Positions 36,715 to 43,732 of a DNA stretch of 64,000 nt are shown here, in pieces. The DNA is taken from assembly GCF_013385825.1 (NCBI RefSeq), contig NZ_JACAPG010000014.1, positions 496,001 through 560,000 on the forward strand, in the 5' to 3' direction. Under the pieces are notes generated by a model. The model did not search any database and was not told the DNA's origin. It saw only the letters and a program-made list of their open reading frames with translations. Position numbers and translations under genes: made by a program. Positions within the stretch are counted from its first letter, which is position 1. Every line of letters begins with the position of its first letter. This stretch comes from Pseudomonas reactans (lineage in GTDB: Bacteria > Pseudomonadota > Gammaproteobacteria > Pseudomonadales > Pseudomonadaceae).

Positions 36715-36822
36715 CTACAGAATCTTGTCCCAAGGGATGTTCCCAGCCAGATATCCGACTGCGACTATCATCCCGAGCATGCAGAGCAGAACGAACCGCC
36801 AAGCAGGCATTTTCATTGCCAT
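36715..36822 (-). CDS. 35-residue membrane microprotein between I and J
   Basis: A reading frame of 36 codons from ATG 36822 to TAG. It starts with three closely spaced Met (MAMKMPAW), then RFVLLCMLGMIVAVGYLAG, one clear transmembrane helix, and ends NIPWDKIL. GAGAGG lies 9-14 bases upstream. It sits between the ncRNA-like region and the J leader. Size and single helix are compatible with a small holin-, pinholin- or tail-assembly-related membrane protein, but no family was recognised. Confidence 0.55.
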   Translation of the reverse strand: MAMKMPAWRFVLLCMLGMIVAVGYLAGNIPWDKIL

Positions 36823-36895
36823 CACTCGTACCTCTCGTATGATTTTGCTAATATCCAATCAAGTTCTCCTCTTGGTCCTAACAAGGGGTTGAAAT

Positions 36896-37195
36896 AAAAA
36901 CCCCCGGCACGTTGCGAGCGTCCGGGGGTTTTGCTTTTCTGGCCCGGCGATCTTTCGATCATCAGCGCCTCAGGGTGTCGGTTTCCCGACTATTTGTTAT
37001 CCCTCCATGTGAGGGTTAAGCCTTCTCTCCATGGTAATTGGCAATTTTCCACTCTCGCTGAGCGACCTATCCTGCTCTTGTGAGGGTTTTTGTAGCTTAT
37101 GGGTGCCCTATTACCTACGCTCGAGGCGCTACCTGTTGTCGGGAGGGCTAATCCCTTCAGACGCCTGCTACCGCAATAGTGAGGGTTTTATCTCT
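36896..37195 (-). ncRNA. Candidate structured prophage RNA of about 300 nt
   Basis: The region has no coding frame on the minus strand but shows a transcription unit: a perfect TATAAT box (37201-37206), hairpins, and a strong terminator (36901-36928). Visible hairpins on the minus strand are CCCTC-ACATG-GAGGG (37001-37015), GTCGG-GAAA-CCGAC (36977-36990) and GATC-GAAA-GATC (36949-36960); the last two have GNRA loops. The motif AACCCTCAC occurs three times (complement of TGAGGGTT at 37011, 37081, 37180), with a variant GCCCTCCC near 37143. No known RNA family is recognised; ends are estimated. Confidence 0.45.
36901..36928 (-). terminator. Strong bidirectional terminator after the candidate RNA
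   Basis: CCCCCGG (36901-36907) pairs with CCGGGGG (36922-36928), extended inside by ACG/CGT. A run of five A before it gives a U tail on the minus strand and four T after it give one on the plus strand. It separates the I side from the J side. Confidence 0.85.
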
Positions 37196-37200
37196 CTACC

Positions 37201-37206
37201 ATTATA
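37201..37206 (-). promoter_or_regulatory. Perfect -10 box for the candidate RNA
   Basis: ATTATA on the plus strand reads TATAAT on the minus strand. No good -35 is seen at 16-18 bases upstream (closest is a TTTTGA-like stretch), so activity is uncertain. It lies 38 bases after the stop of gene I. Confidence 0.45.
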
Positions 37207-37243
37207 TGGGGCTTCAAAAGCGCTCTCCTTCCGGATACCGGGT

Positions 37244-37846
37244 TCACATTTGGTCTTCGGCATAAATCGCCGCACTGATGATCGCGCCACCCCAGCGCCG
37301 ACGGCCTGCACACAGCGAGACAGGATTGCCGGAGGCCGTGGTGTTCTTAGCACTTCCGAAGGCGTAGCCGGGGGTGTTCTCGGGCGCAGCGCTTGTCTTG
37401 AGGCCGCCGGCCTGAGGGCTGAGCATTTGGATCGCCCCCCCAATGGCCATTGAACCGCCACCCATTCCTACCGCAAGAGCCGTAGCTGCTGACCAGCCGA
37501 GCGGGTTCCACCACGCCAATGCAACGATTACCACCCCAACAATCGTTTGCAGTAGGCCCGCACGCTTGGAGCCCGTGATGACGGGGACGATCCTGATTTC
37601 TCCTTTACCCTGAAAGCATAGTTCGCCCTCTCCGATGTTTTTCTTCCCTCGAAAAACGGCGAACTCCAAGCCTCTGGATTTAGCGTTAGAGATGAATCGC
37701 TCAAAACCAGGAATTTGAACGCATAACGCCTTTATGGCCTCGGCAGGCGTGCGCACCGACAACCTGTACTCCTTGCCAAACTGACGCAGCATCCCGCCAA
37801 GACGAATAGTTTCTAGCGGTGAATATTCAATAGCCAATGCAGGCAT
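37244..37846 (-). CDS. Tail assembly protein I
   Basis: 200 residues from ATG 37846, chosen because the CTGGAGAAAAGCT leader precedes it. The protein has the lambda gpI layout: an N-terminal ubiquitin-like half (TIRLGGMLRQFGKEYRLSVRTPAEAIKALCVQIPGFERFI), then a hydrophobic glycine-rich segment (GLLQTIVGVVIVALAWWNPLGWSAATALAVGMGGGSMAIGGAIQML) and a polar tail. It is needed for assembly of the J tip in lambda. It is separated from its usual neighbour K by 9 kb. Confidence 0.9.
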   Translation of the reverse strand: MPALAIEYSPLETIRLGGMLRQFGKEYRLSVRTPAEAIKALCVQIPGFERFISNAKSRGLEFAVFRGKKNIGEGELCFQGKGEIRIVPVITGSKRAGLLQTIVGVVIVALAWWNPLGWSAATALAVGMGGGSMAIGGAIQMLSPQAGGLKTSAAPENTPGYAFGSAKNTTASGNPVSLCAGRRRWGGAIISAAIYAEDQM

Positions 37847-37849
37847 AGC

Positions 37850-37884
37850 TTTTCTCCAGGTAATAAAAAACCACCCGAAGGTGG
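37850..37884 (-). promoter_or_regulatory. Hairpin/U-run leader of gene I with UUCG loop
   Basis: On the minus strand CCACC-TTCG-GGTGG is followed by six T, ATTA, CCTGGAGAAAAGCT and ATG 37846. A UUCG loop gives an especially stable hairpin. Same design as the leaders of J, the tail fibre and the endolysin. Confidence 0.7.
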
Positions 37885-37901
37885 CTTGTTGACTATCCCG
37901 C

Positions 37902-38267
37902 CTATTTGGCACAGGACCTCACTACATCAGTGACTCTCTCTAATGGAGATTGCCAAGTTCTGTAAAAGTGATAGCGGATACTTGAGCCGCCCTTATTATT
38001 CGGAATTACATCGACCAGGTGCAAAGGCGACTGAGCATCCGGCGCAAGGATCGTGTAGCGATCACCGGACGTTTGCAAAATACCTCCAATACCAGCGCCC
38101 AATACCGTAGTTCCCTGCCATCCGTCACGAATGCACTCCGCTACGATCTTGGCCTTGTGAGCTGATGAGATTTGAAGGATGGGTGGATTTTCTCGGGTCT
38201 CTGCCACGCTCGAGCAGCCACCTAGCAGCGCAGTAGAAAGCAATGCAAGAACTCCAAAAAAACGCAT
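37902..38267 (-). CDS. Prophage lipoprotein
   Basis: 121 residues with a lipoprotein signal: MRFFGVLALLSTALLGGCSS, lipobox LLGGC, Cys18. The mature part (AKIVAECIRDGWQGTTVLGAGIGGILQTSGDRYTIL and SIRYHFYRTWQSPLERVTDVVRSC) contains two cysteines and resembles small lipoproteins frequent in Pseudomonas prophages. Membrane-surface lipoproteins in prophages often alter phage receptors or block superinfection; this is inference only. It follows the antirepressor group on the same strand and lies directly upstream of the leader of I. Confidence 0.75.
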   Translation of the reverse strand: MRFFGVLALLSTALLGGCSSVAETRENPPILQISSAHKAKIVAECIRDGWQGTTVLGAGIGGILQTSGDRYTILAPDAQSPLHLVDVIPNNKGGSSIRYHFYRTWQSPLERVTDVVRSCAK

Positions 38268-38329
38268 GACAGTCGCCCTTCAATAGTGATGAAAGAAGAC
38301 AAACTACCATGCGTCTGCTGACCGTCAAA

Positions 38330-38806
38330 TCAATGGAGGCCCTTCACTTCCATATGCCCGGCAAAGCAGAACTCAAGCAATGACCTCCAATGTTCGACCA
38401 ATCCGGGCTTAGGCTCCAGGTTCGTATCGAAAAGGTTAAGCACCATTTGATGGTGCCCACCGATAAGGTCCATCAGCTCCTGCGAGGTGAAACCCTTATC
38501 CGCAGAAAAGTCGGCCCAGGCTTTCTTAGCTGCGGTTGCTTGGTCGACGCAGTTGCCTAGAACCATCCCTCGATCATCGCCTCTGTAGCAAGCGAACGTG
38601 AGCGCAAGCCCTCTCATCTCCATTTCGAAAGAGGTGACGCTCTGAATCAGCCCCTGAAGCGCCTTAGAGTACGCCAGCTCGGAAACCACCACAGACTCGA
38701 CGGGAGCAGAATCAGAAAGCAACTTCACTTCAGCAAGATCCTGCTTGGCCATAGCCTTCACTGCTAGCTTGATCCGTTCTTTAGCTTCGATTTTTCTGTA
38801 ATCCAT
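38330..38806 (-). CDS. Hypothetical prophage protein downstream of the antirepressors
   Basis: 158 residues from ATG 38806; the longer frame to 38851 lies inside the preceding gene. Mostly helical (ERIKLAVKAMAKQDLAEVKLL, SELAYSKALQGLIQSVTSFEMEMRGLALTFACYRGDDRGMVLG, HHQMVLNLFDTNLEPKPGLVEHWRSLLEF). No domain recognised. It overlaps the second antirepressor gene by 26 bases, so the two are translationally linked. It could modulate antirepressor activity. Confidence 0.65.
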   Translation of the reverse strand: MDYRKIEAKERIKLAVKAMAKQDLAEVKLLSDSAPVESVVVSELAYSKALQGLIQSVTSFEMEMRGLALTFACYRGDDRGMVLGNCVDQATAAKKAWADFSADKGFTSQELMDLIGGHHQMVLNLFDTNLEPKPGLVEHWRSLLEFCFAGHMEVKGLH

Positions 38807-39626
38807 TTTGAATCCCTTTGATCTGATTTTGGTACGCCGAAAGCACCGCATGAGCGGGGTTATTCAGGTTAGTGGGGAAGCCGCTTTGATTTGTTGGTTG
38901 GGCGTGACCGAGAATTTCCCGGAATCGTTCTACCGCTAAGTTGTTGTAAAAGAAGGTCTCGCACTGACGATCGCTGTACTTCGACTTATCGAGGCGGATT
39001 TCTCCGTACTGATCCGTCTTCAAGCCATGCTGATTCGCAAGCCTGCCGATTTTCTGCGCGCTGACTCCGAACAGCTCACCAACCTCCCCTGCCAACTTCA
39101 GACTCTCTTCGACCTTCGGCAACGGAATCAAACGCTGACCGAACGCGAGTTCCGAAATATGGCTGAGTAAGGCTTGTTTGCTGGTGTCACCGAGATTTGG
39201 CAGATGAGCAAGAGCAAGCTTTCCGAACTCGACAGCTGAGTCATTAGCCGCTGGTTGCTGAGAGCGAGGATTTACGGCATGCCCGTCGTTCCAGTACTGC
39301 CAAAGCGCGTCGTCGCACTCATCTTGGAACTCTTCGATCTTCTGCCGAGCAGCCTCGCTTTTCACCCTATTCGGCTCAAGTGTCGACAGCCAGCCAGGAA
39401 GTTTACGAAGTGGTATGCAGACAGCTTCTTGTTCGCCACCAGCAGAAGGTGTGGTCATGATGACCATACCCCAGCGCCTTTGATTTGCGGTCAATTTGCG
39501 ATGCTGGCTCTTCCAGTCGATACCCATCCCTTCGACCATTGGCTTCATCGGAACAAATGGCTGACCGTCGCGCTCAACCAAATACAGATCAACACCGTGA
39601 AAAGGAACCGTCATCAAAGCGCTCAT
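38781..39626 (-). CDS. Phage antirepressor with P22_AR_N-type N-terminus
   Basis: 281 residues from ATG 39626, which overlaps the upstream stop by four bases. The N-terminal domain reads LMTVPFHGVDLYLVERDGQPFVPMKPMVEGMGIDWKSQHRKL...RWGMVIMTTPSAGG..EAVCIPLRKLPGWL, the P22_AR_N antirepressor pattern. The C-terminal half (about 150-260) contains a helix-turn-helix-like part (LAGEVGELFGVSAQKIGRLANQHGL). Antirepressors bind phage repressors and switch lysogeny to lysis. It is encoded directly after another antirepressor. Confidence 0.88.
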   Translation of the reverse strand: MSALMTVPFHGVDLYLVERDGQPFVPMKPMVEGMGIDWKSQHRKLTANQRRWGMVIMTTPSAGGEQEAVCIPLRKLPGWLSTLEPNRVKSEAARQKIEEFQDECDDALWQYWNDGHAVNPRSQQPAANDSAVEFGKLALAHLPNLGDTSKQALLSHISELAFGQRLIPLPKVEESLKLAGEVGELFGVSAQKIGRLANQHGLKTDQYGEIRLDKSKYSDRQCETFFYNNLAVERFREILGHAQPTNQSGFPTNLNNPAHAVLSAYQNQIKGIQNGLQKNRS

Positions 39627-40465
39627 GCTGCAACCCTCCACTTCACTTTTTCCATCGCCGCCAAGGCGAAGTCGAACAGCGCCGCAGGCGGCATATGTAG
39701 TCCGTTCGATCCAGTGACGGCCGCCAGGAACTGAGTCGGCGACATTACGCATGCGTCGAACGGGACAGCTTGAACCTGATGCTTACCAGAGCCATCTGTG
39801 AATACGAGATAGCGCTGGATTTCCGAAAGGTCGCTCGGGATGTCGACGGATTGATTGCCGCCCTTCGGCAAGTATTCGCCCTCAAGCGCGTAGCCACCAA
39901 TAAAGTTACAGGCCTGATCGAATTGCGCGGCCGGGATCAGCTCGGTCCGCGGAACATTGAAGCGGGTGTGTAGGCGGTTGTGCATCACCAATTGAAAGCC
40001 TTGGCGCTGATCAGCCGGAACAGCTTTGGATTTGTCGCGGATCAAGCCCTTGATGACATTCAGCTCACTCATGCCGATCAGTTCGTCCATGAGGGTTGTC
40101 ATCTTGCCATGGTCCTCATAGCGGCCAGTGCGTCGAATGTCCGGCAGAACCTCACCGGCAATCCACATCTGAAAAGGCAGAGCCTTGGGCTTGTCCGAGC
40201 GCCCCAGAAAGAAATACAGGCCTTGCTCGGAAAGCATCAGCATTTGCTGGGTTCCGCCAGGGGTGTGCAACCGATGCACACCCTTCCATTGGTCAGGAAC
40301 GTGCGCTGCAGCTCGGGCTGGTTTATAGCTGTCGGTGTAATCCAAAGAGCGCAAGATGTCTTGCACCGAAAACCAAGGATCACCATCAACAAGCAGCGTG
40401 CGCACCCGCTGCTTGCCGAAATTGAACGGGATGACATTGGACGCAGCTATGCTAGTATCGCTCAT
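39623..40465 (-). CDS. BRO-N family antirepressor
   Basis: 280 residues from ATG 40465, supported by GAGGAAG 11 bases upstream. The N-terminal BRO-N domain is clear: IPFNFGKQRVRTLLVDGDPWFSVQDILRSLDY, then HTPGGTQQMLMLSEQGLYFFLGRSDKPKALPFQMWIAGEVLPDIRRTG. The C-terminal half lacks a known domain. Proteins with BRO-N act as phage antirepressors. Upstream is an Arc-like gene, downstream a second antirepressor, giving an arrangement close to P22 immI (Arc-Ant). Confidence 0.88.
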   Translation of the reverse strand: MSDTSIAASNVIPFNFGKQRVRTLLVDGDPWFSVQDILRSLDYTDSYKPARAAAHVPDQWKGVHRLHTPGGTQQMLMLSEQGLYFFLGRSDKPKALPFQMWIAGEVLPDIRRTGRYEDHGKMTTLMDELIGMSELNVIKGLIRDKSKAVPADQRQGFQLVMHNRLHTRFNVPRTELIPAAQFDQACNFIGGYALEGEYLPKGGNQSVDIPSDLSEIQRYLVFTDGSGKHQVQAVPFDACVMSPTQFLAAVTGSNGLHMPPAALFDFALAAMEKVKWRVAA

Positions 40466-40503
40466 GACGATTTCTTCCTCGAAGTTGATCTCGTTAACCA
40501 AAG

Positions 40504-40534
40504 CCCCGTCGCCTGCCAGCGATGGGGTTTTTTT
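40504..40534. terminator. Hairpin between the Arc-like gene and the first antirepressor
   Basis: CCCCGTCGC (40504-40512) pairs with GCGATGGGG (40519-40527) with one G-T pair, followed by seven T on the plus strand. On the minus strand, the operon direction, the hairpin has only CTTT after it, so it may act as a partial attenuator between arc and ant and as a terminator against plus-strand transcription. Confidence 0.6.
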
Positions 40535-40697
40535 ATGCCTGTTGTTTTTCATGGTCCTGTTCCTGCTCAAGGGATTTTCTCAGCCGGAATACGATTTCTC
40601 CGCTTAGGCTGCGGCCGTTTTCAGCGGCCCTCATCTCAAGTTTCTCTCGCATTTCGCACAGCATCCGTACAGCGGTAGTAATTTTCAGGGCTTTCAT
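40533..40697 (-). CDS. Arc-like ribbon-helix-helix repressor
   Basis: 54 residues from ATG 40697: KITTAVRMLCEMREKLEMRAAENGRSLSGEIVFRLRKSLEQEQ. This is the RHH pattern of the Arc/Mnt family, with a basic beta strand, then MREKLEMRAAENGRSLSGEIVFRL as the two helices. Arc of P22 represses ant. Here it is the first gene of the operon with two antirepressors, and the gap to the divergent HTH gene carries repeated operator-like sequences. Its stop overlaps the T run of the hairpin. Confidence 0.75.
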   Translation of the reverse strand: MKALKITTAVRMLCEMREKLEMRAAENGRSLSGEIVFRLRKSLEQEQDHEKQQA

Positions 40698-40711
40698 GGC
40701 GACTCCTTGTT

Positions 40712-40741
40712 TGCGTTTTGTGAGTTTAGTGCGTTTTGTGA
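40712..40741. promoter_or_regulatory. Direct-repeat operator between the Arc-like and XRE genes
   Basis: TGCGTTTTGTGA occurs perfectly at 40712-40723 and 40730-40741, 18 bases apart, with a partial copy TTTTTGTGCGTTTG near 40760. They lie in the divergent promoter gap (40698-40809) and are good candidates for binding by the Arc-like or the tandem-HTH protein. Confidence 0.6.
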
Positions 40742-40809
40742 CTTCGTCAAACAATTTTTGCTTTTTGTGCGTTTGCTGTACGCTTCTAGAGACGTACCCG
40801 AGGTCAAAC

Positions 40810-41478
40810 ATGTCCCACGATTTCGCAAATAACCTCATCCATTTGAGGGGCCAGAATAACCTTACTCAGCAAGAGCTGGGCGCATTAGCTGGCGTTTCTC
40901 CGTCTCAAATTTCTCGCTATGAAGCGGGTCTGGCTATGCCCAGAAAAACAGTACTGAGAAAGCTTGCCGACGCATTGGGAGTGACCGTAGACGAATTCCA
41001 AGGCGCAACAGCAAAGCGCCCCCTACGAATCTACGAGGGCTTCTCATCCAGACTGGTCGATTTAAGATCATCATGCGGAATGACCAGAAAACAGCTCTCC
41101 GAACATTCCGGCATTAGCACTGAGGTAATCACCCAACTAGAGCTTGGGCAGGTACTGCCTCTTGAAGAAGATGTCATCGCGCTATCCCAAGCCCTGGGAT
41201 CTTCCGCTTATGCGCTCGCAGGACATGCGGATGAGCAGGAAGTCGTGGTGCTGCGCCTCACCGAAGCAGAGGAAGGCGGCACCGGGAAGGAGTTTGCCAA
41301 AGTTCCATTGCCCCCAACGCTCTTCAAGGCCTTTGAAAACTCCGCAAAAGAACGCGGGCTTTCCGCTGGCACGTATTTAAGCGCACTTGTCCGCTTGGAT
41401 CTAGCAAGGCACAAAAGGCCTCAAGAAAACGTGACACTTGAACAGATCATTGAAGAAATGAAGCTAGAGAGTACCTAA
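40810..41478 (+). CDS. Tandem-HTH XRE-family regulator
   Basis: 222 residues from ATG 40810, with GAGG 7 bases upstream. The first HTH is at about 6-62 (FANNLIHLRGQNNLTQQELGALAGVSPSQISRYEAG). A second, weaker HTH is at about 78-125 (RLVDLRSSCGMTRKQLSEHSGISTEVITQLELG). The C-terminal third (GLSAGTYLSALVRLDLARHKRPQENVTLEQIIEEM) looks like a ribbon-helix-helix or oligomerisation part. It lacks the LexA-like peptidase of CI, so it would be controlled by an antirepressor, which is encoded divergently. It is thus a good candidate for the partner repressor of the two Ant proteins. Confidence 0.8.
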   Translation: MSHDFANNLIHLRGQNNLTQQELGALAGVSPSQISRYEAGLAMPRKTVLRKLADALGVTVDEFQGATAKRPLRIYEGFSSRLVDLRSSCGMTRKQLSEHSGISTEVITQLELGQVLPLEEDVIALSQALGSSAYALAGHADEQEVVVLRLTEAEEGGTGKEFAKVPLPPTLFKAFENSAKERGLSAGTYLSALVRLDLARHKRPQENVTLEQIIEEMKLEST

Positions 41479-41490
41479 TATTTTTCAATA

Positions 41491-41512
41491 AGCCCGGCTC
41501 ACGGGTCTTTTT
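41491..41512 (+). terminator. Terminator of the tandem-HTH gene
   Basis: CCCG (41493-41496) pairs with CGGG (41502-41505), followed by TCTTTTT. It lies 13 bases after the stop of the HTH gene and separates it from the small genes that follow. Confidence 0.6.
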
Positions 41513-41555
41513 ACGACCAATCCCGGCACCTCGCCGATCGTCAAGGAAGAAGGCA

Positions 41556-41768
41556 ATGCGGAAGCTACGAAGTCACGAAGTTATCGGTCTGAGCGTTCAA
41601 GAAATCCTTCAGGAGTTCAACGAGCGCGCGCCTGAATTTGGGATAACGGAAGATAACTTGGTTTCAGTAAACGTTACCCCACCTCGTCATGCGATCAAAA
41701 TTCTGGACGGTGATAAAAGAAAGGACGCAAAGGTGCAAGTGACCTTCATCTATTGGAGCGAGCGATGA
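41556..41768 (+). CDS. Small hypothetical prophage protein
   Basis: 70 residues with AAGGAAG 7 bases upstream. Basic N-terminus (MRKLRSHEVIGLSVQEILQEFNERAPEFGITEDNLVSVNVTPP) followed by a beta-rich end (VQVTFIYWSER). No family recognised. It overlaps the next gene by four bases (ATGA), so the two form one translational unit in the accessory block. Confidence 0.6.
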   Translation: MRKLRSHEVIGLSVQEILQEFNERAPEFGITEDNLVSVNVTPPRHAIKILDGDKRKDAKVQVTFIYWSER

Positions 41769-42052
41769 GCCATATCAAAACCCGTATCGAAGCTCTCCGA
41801 TCGCTTGTGGACGAACTCAAGAACGCAGAAACAATCTTCGAGCGCGCATCGCTTTTTGCGGCCATTCGCGGCTTGGCCGAGGACCTCGACAATGACGAGC
41901 ACCTAAACAGTTACGCTAAAGAGAAAGCAATCGGTGTCCGCTGGCACTCAGCTGCTGCGCTTGGATTCGACGAAACCAACGGCCACTCATCTGAAGCCCA
42001 TAGGGTTTGGGCAATGGGTGAGCTTAGTACCCTAGAGTCTGCGTACGAGTAA
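41765..42052 (+). CDS. Small hypothetical helical prophage protein
   Basis: 95 residues from ATG 41765, overlapping the preceding stop. Helical and acidic (IKTRIEALRSLVDELKNAETIFERASLFAAIRGLAEDLDND, then AKEKAIGVRWHSAAALGFDETNG). No known domain. Coupled to the previous gene; the two may form a complex. Function unknown. Confidence 0.55.
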   Translation: MSHIKTRIEALRSLVDELKNAETIFERASLFAAIRGLAEDLDNDEHLNSYAKEKAIGVRWHSAAALGFDETNGHSSEAHRVWAMGELSTLESAYE

Positions 42053-42109
42053 ACCTCAAGCCCGGCCGCCCAGCTTTTCACGCGCGTTTCAGGAGGAAAA
42101 GTTCATAGC

Positions 42110-42592
42110 ATGAGTAAAAAATCAGCAGATGCTGTAGCAGCAGAAGTATTCAAGATCCCTACACATTATGTGTTTTTCGCTTACGTCCTTACAACGCTTG
42201 CACTCGCATTTGGAATCGGCTTGAGCGTGCACTTCAGCGATTGGATGTGGCTAGCGCGATTCGGTGCACTGCTTGTTTGTCTGGCGTTGATGTTTGAGGT
42301 CACAGGACTGCCTGAGCAATTCGTAAACAAAACGATGGAGCTCACAGAAGGAATAACCGCTCAGACTGTTTTCAACCAAATAATGGATCGTCGCTATCTA
42401 TACGGCGTGACCGACGACACGACCGATGAGCAGCTTTCGCTTATCTTTGATAGAGAACATCGTCGACGGTTAATTTTTACAAAAGAAATAATGATTGAAA
42501 CGATTAGGAAGAAAATACAGAAGCATGAATTTTTTGTTGCCTCGATTGGTACATTGCTTTGGGCCTTCGCAGACCTTTTGAACAAGTTGTAG
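42110..42592 (+). CDS. Small three-helix membrane protein
   Basis: 160 residues from ATG 42110, with AGGAGG about 14 bases upstream. Two transmembrane helices lie near 19-42 (YVFFAYVLTTLALAFGIGL) and 46-66 (WMWLARFGALLVCLALMFEV), a soluble middle at about 70-135, and a third hydrophobic segment at the C-terminus (FFVASIGTLLWAFADLLNKL). No family recognised. Prophage-borne membrane proteins in such accessory blocks are often superinfection-exclusion or abortive-infection factors; here this is speculation. It has its own strong terminator. Confidence 0.65.
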   Translation: MSKKSADAVAAEVFKIPTHYVFFAYVLTTLALAFGIGLSVHFSDWMWLARFGALLVCLALMFEVTGLPEQFVNKTMELTEGITAQTVFNQIMDRRYLYGVTDDTTDEQLSLIFDREHRRRLIFTKEIMIETIRKKIQKHEFFVASIGTLLWAFADLLNKL

Positions 42593-42594
42593 AC

Positions 42595-42643
42595 CATACA
42601 CAAAGCCCCATTCTATATGGTATCGAATGGGGCTTTGTGTATG
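42595..42643. terminator. 19-bp perfect inverted repeat, bidirectional terminator
   Basis: Bases 42595-42613 and 42625-42643 are perfect inverted copies (CATACACAAAGCCCCATTC and its complement) around an 11-base loop. The AAAGCCCC/GGGGCTTT core gives short U runs in both directions. It starts two bases after the stop of the membrane gene. Confidence 0.75.
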
Positions 42644-42674
42644 CAGACCTAGGACTACGACCATCGGTGACCAA

Positions 42675-42938
42675 GTGACAGAATCCAACCTCACCTTCAA
42701 ATGCCTCGGCCACACCAAACGAGACGATGGCCTGGTCGGGCGCTACCACCTAGAAGTGACCGATACTCGCAGCGGCAAGACCGCGACGCTCTCTGTCGAG
42801 CCCAGGCATCTTGCCTCAGCTCGAAGCATGAAACGGATCCTTCTGGATCGGTGCATGCTCTACAGAGCAACTCGTGCGGAGCACGATCAGATGCTGCTTG
42901 AAATGCTAGACCCGCAGTCTGCAGCAATCCAAGAGTAA
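42675..42938 (+). CDS. Small hypothetical prophage protein
   Basis: 87 residues with a GTG start at 42675, because the region upstream in this frame is the terminator hairpin. It reads VTESNLTFKCLGHTKRDDGLVGRYHLEVTDTRSGKTATLSVEPRHLASARSMKRILLDRCMLYRATRAEHDQMLLEML. A beta hairpin followed by a basic helix suggests nucleic-acid contact. No family recognised; weak ribosome site. It could be expressed with the following gene. Confidence 0.5.
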   Translation: MTESNLTFKCLGHTKRDDGLVGRYHLEVTDTRSGKTATLSVEPRHLASARSMKRILLDRCMLYRATRAEHDQMLLEMLDPQSAAIQE

Positions 42939-43006
42939 TCCGGTCCGCCAGGATTTCACTTACACGTACGAATTACGCAACTTGTTAATTCACAATGGAG
43001 TTTGTG

Positions 43007-43732
43007 ATGGCTCTAACCCAAATGCAGATTATTCAGTCACTGGGTGAAGCTATGGCCTGGTTTGAGCGGGAGCGTCAGTGGGGGGTACCACCGACAGAGC
43101 TTAGACATCTTTGCGGTCGTATCGGTGAGCTGTATGCAGCGCTGATAACGAATGGCCAAATGGCTGTATCTGTTAACCAGAAAGGTTATGACGTGGTCAG
43201 TGCACAGGGCGAAAAGGTGTCCGTTAAAACGACTGCAAAGATGGGTCACGCAGGGCACATATCCTTCAACCCGCGATCACTTTCCGAGGTGGATAGGGTG
43301 ATTATTCTTCGAATCAATACGGATGACATGGAGGTTGAAACGCTGCTCGATGCATCTCTTGACGATGCGCTGGTGATGATGGGCCCAGAGACGCAAGGAA
43401 AACGCTCGATCCCCTTGAGCCGGCTTTTGAAACGATCAAAACCTCAGAGCGAACTGGTGACAGTCAATCAGGTTAGCTACCACGGGTATGTCATACGGGA
43501 GCTTGAAACCGGCACCATTGCTGTATTCCGGGACAGCCAACCTGTACAACCGGCAAAACCAGCCCTCAGAGAGATGGCGATAAGTCTCAATGTCTCTCTT
43601 GTTAACTCAAACGGGAATCCATTTAACACTAGGCAACTGGGTAGTCTGATCATTCAGAGCGTGAAGGCACTCATGGAAAGCTTGCCAGCGCATCCCGCAC
43701 CAATAATCCGAGGCACGTCCTGGCCTTGCTAG
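43007..43732 (+). CDS. DUF6998-like protein with a restriction-nuclease-like core
   Basis: 241 residues from ATG 43007, with GGAG 6 bases upstream (ATG 42995 is in frame but unsupported). The N-terminal 110 residues read LRHLCGRIGELYAALITNGQMAVSVNQKGYDVVSAQGEKVSVKTTAKMGHAGHISFNP. The GYDVVS...VSVKTT pair resembles the D...(E/V)xK core of PD-(D/E)xK nucleases, and I recall this block as DUF6998. The C-terminal part is not recognised. If nuclease-like, the gene could serve defence or phage DNA handling. Its stop overlaps that of a small lipoprotein on the other strand. Confidence 0.6.
   Translation: MALTQMQIIQSLGEAMAWFERERQWGVPPTELRHLCGRIGELYAALITNGQMAVSVNQKGYDVVSAQGEKVSVKTTAKMGHAGHISFNPRSLSEVDRVIILRINTDDMEVETLLDASLDDALVMMGPETQGKRSIPLSRLLKRSKPQSELVTVNQVSYHGYVIRELETGTIAVFRDSQPVQPAKPALREMAISLNVSLVNSNGNPFNTRQLGSLIIQSVKALMESLPAHPAPIIRGTSWPC

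Noticed and set aside
36945..36975. CTGATGA and GAAA strings in the candidate RNA, reminiscent of a hammerhead ribozyme core.
   Set aside because: The helices needed between the two strings do not form; the local pairing is a simple GATC-GAAA-GATC hairpin.
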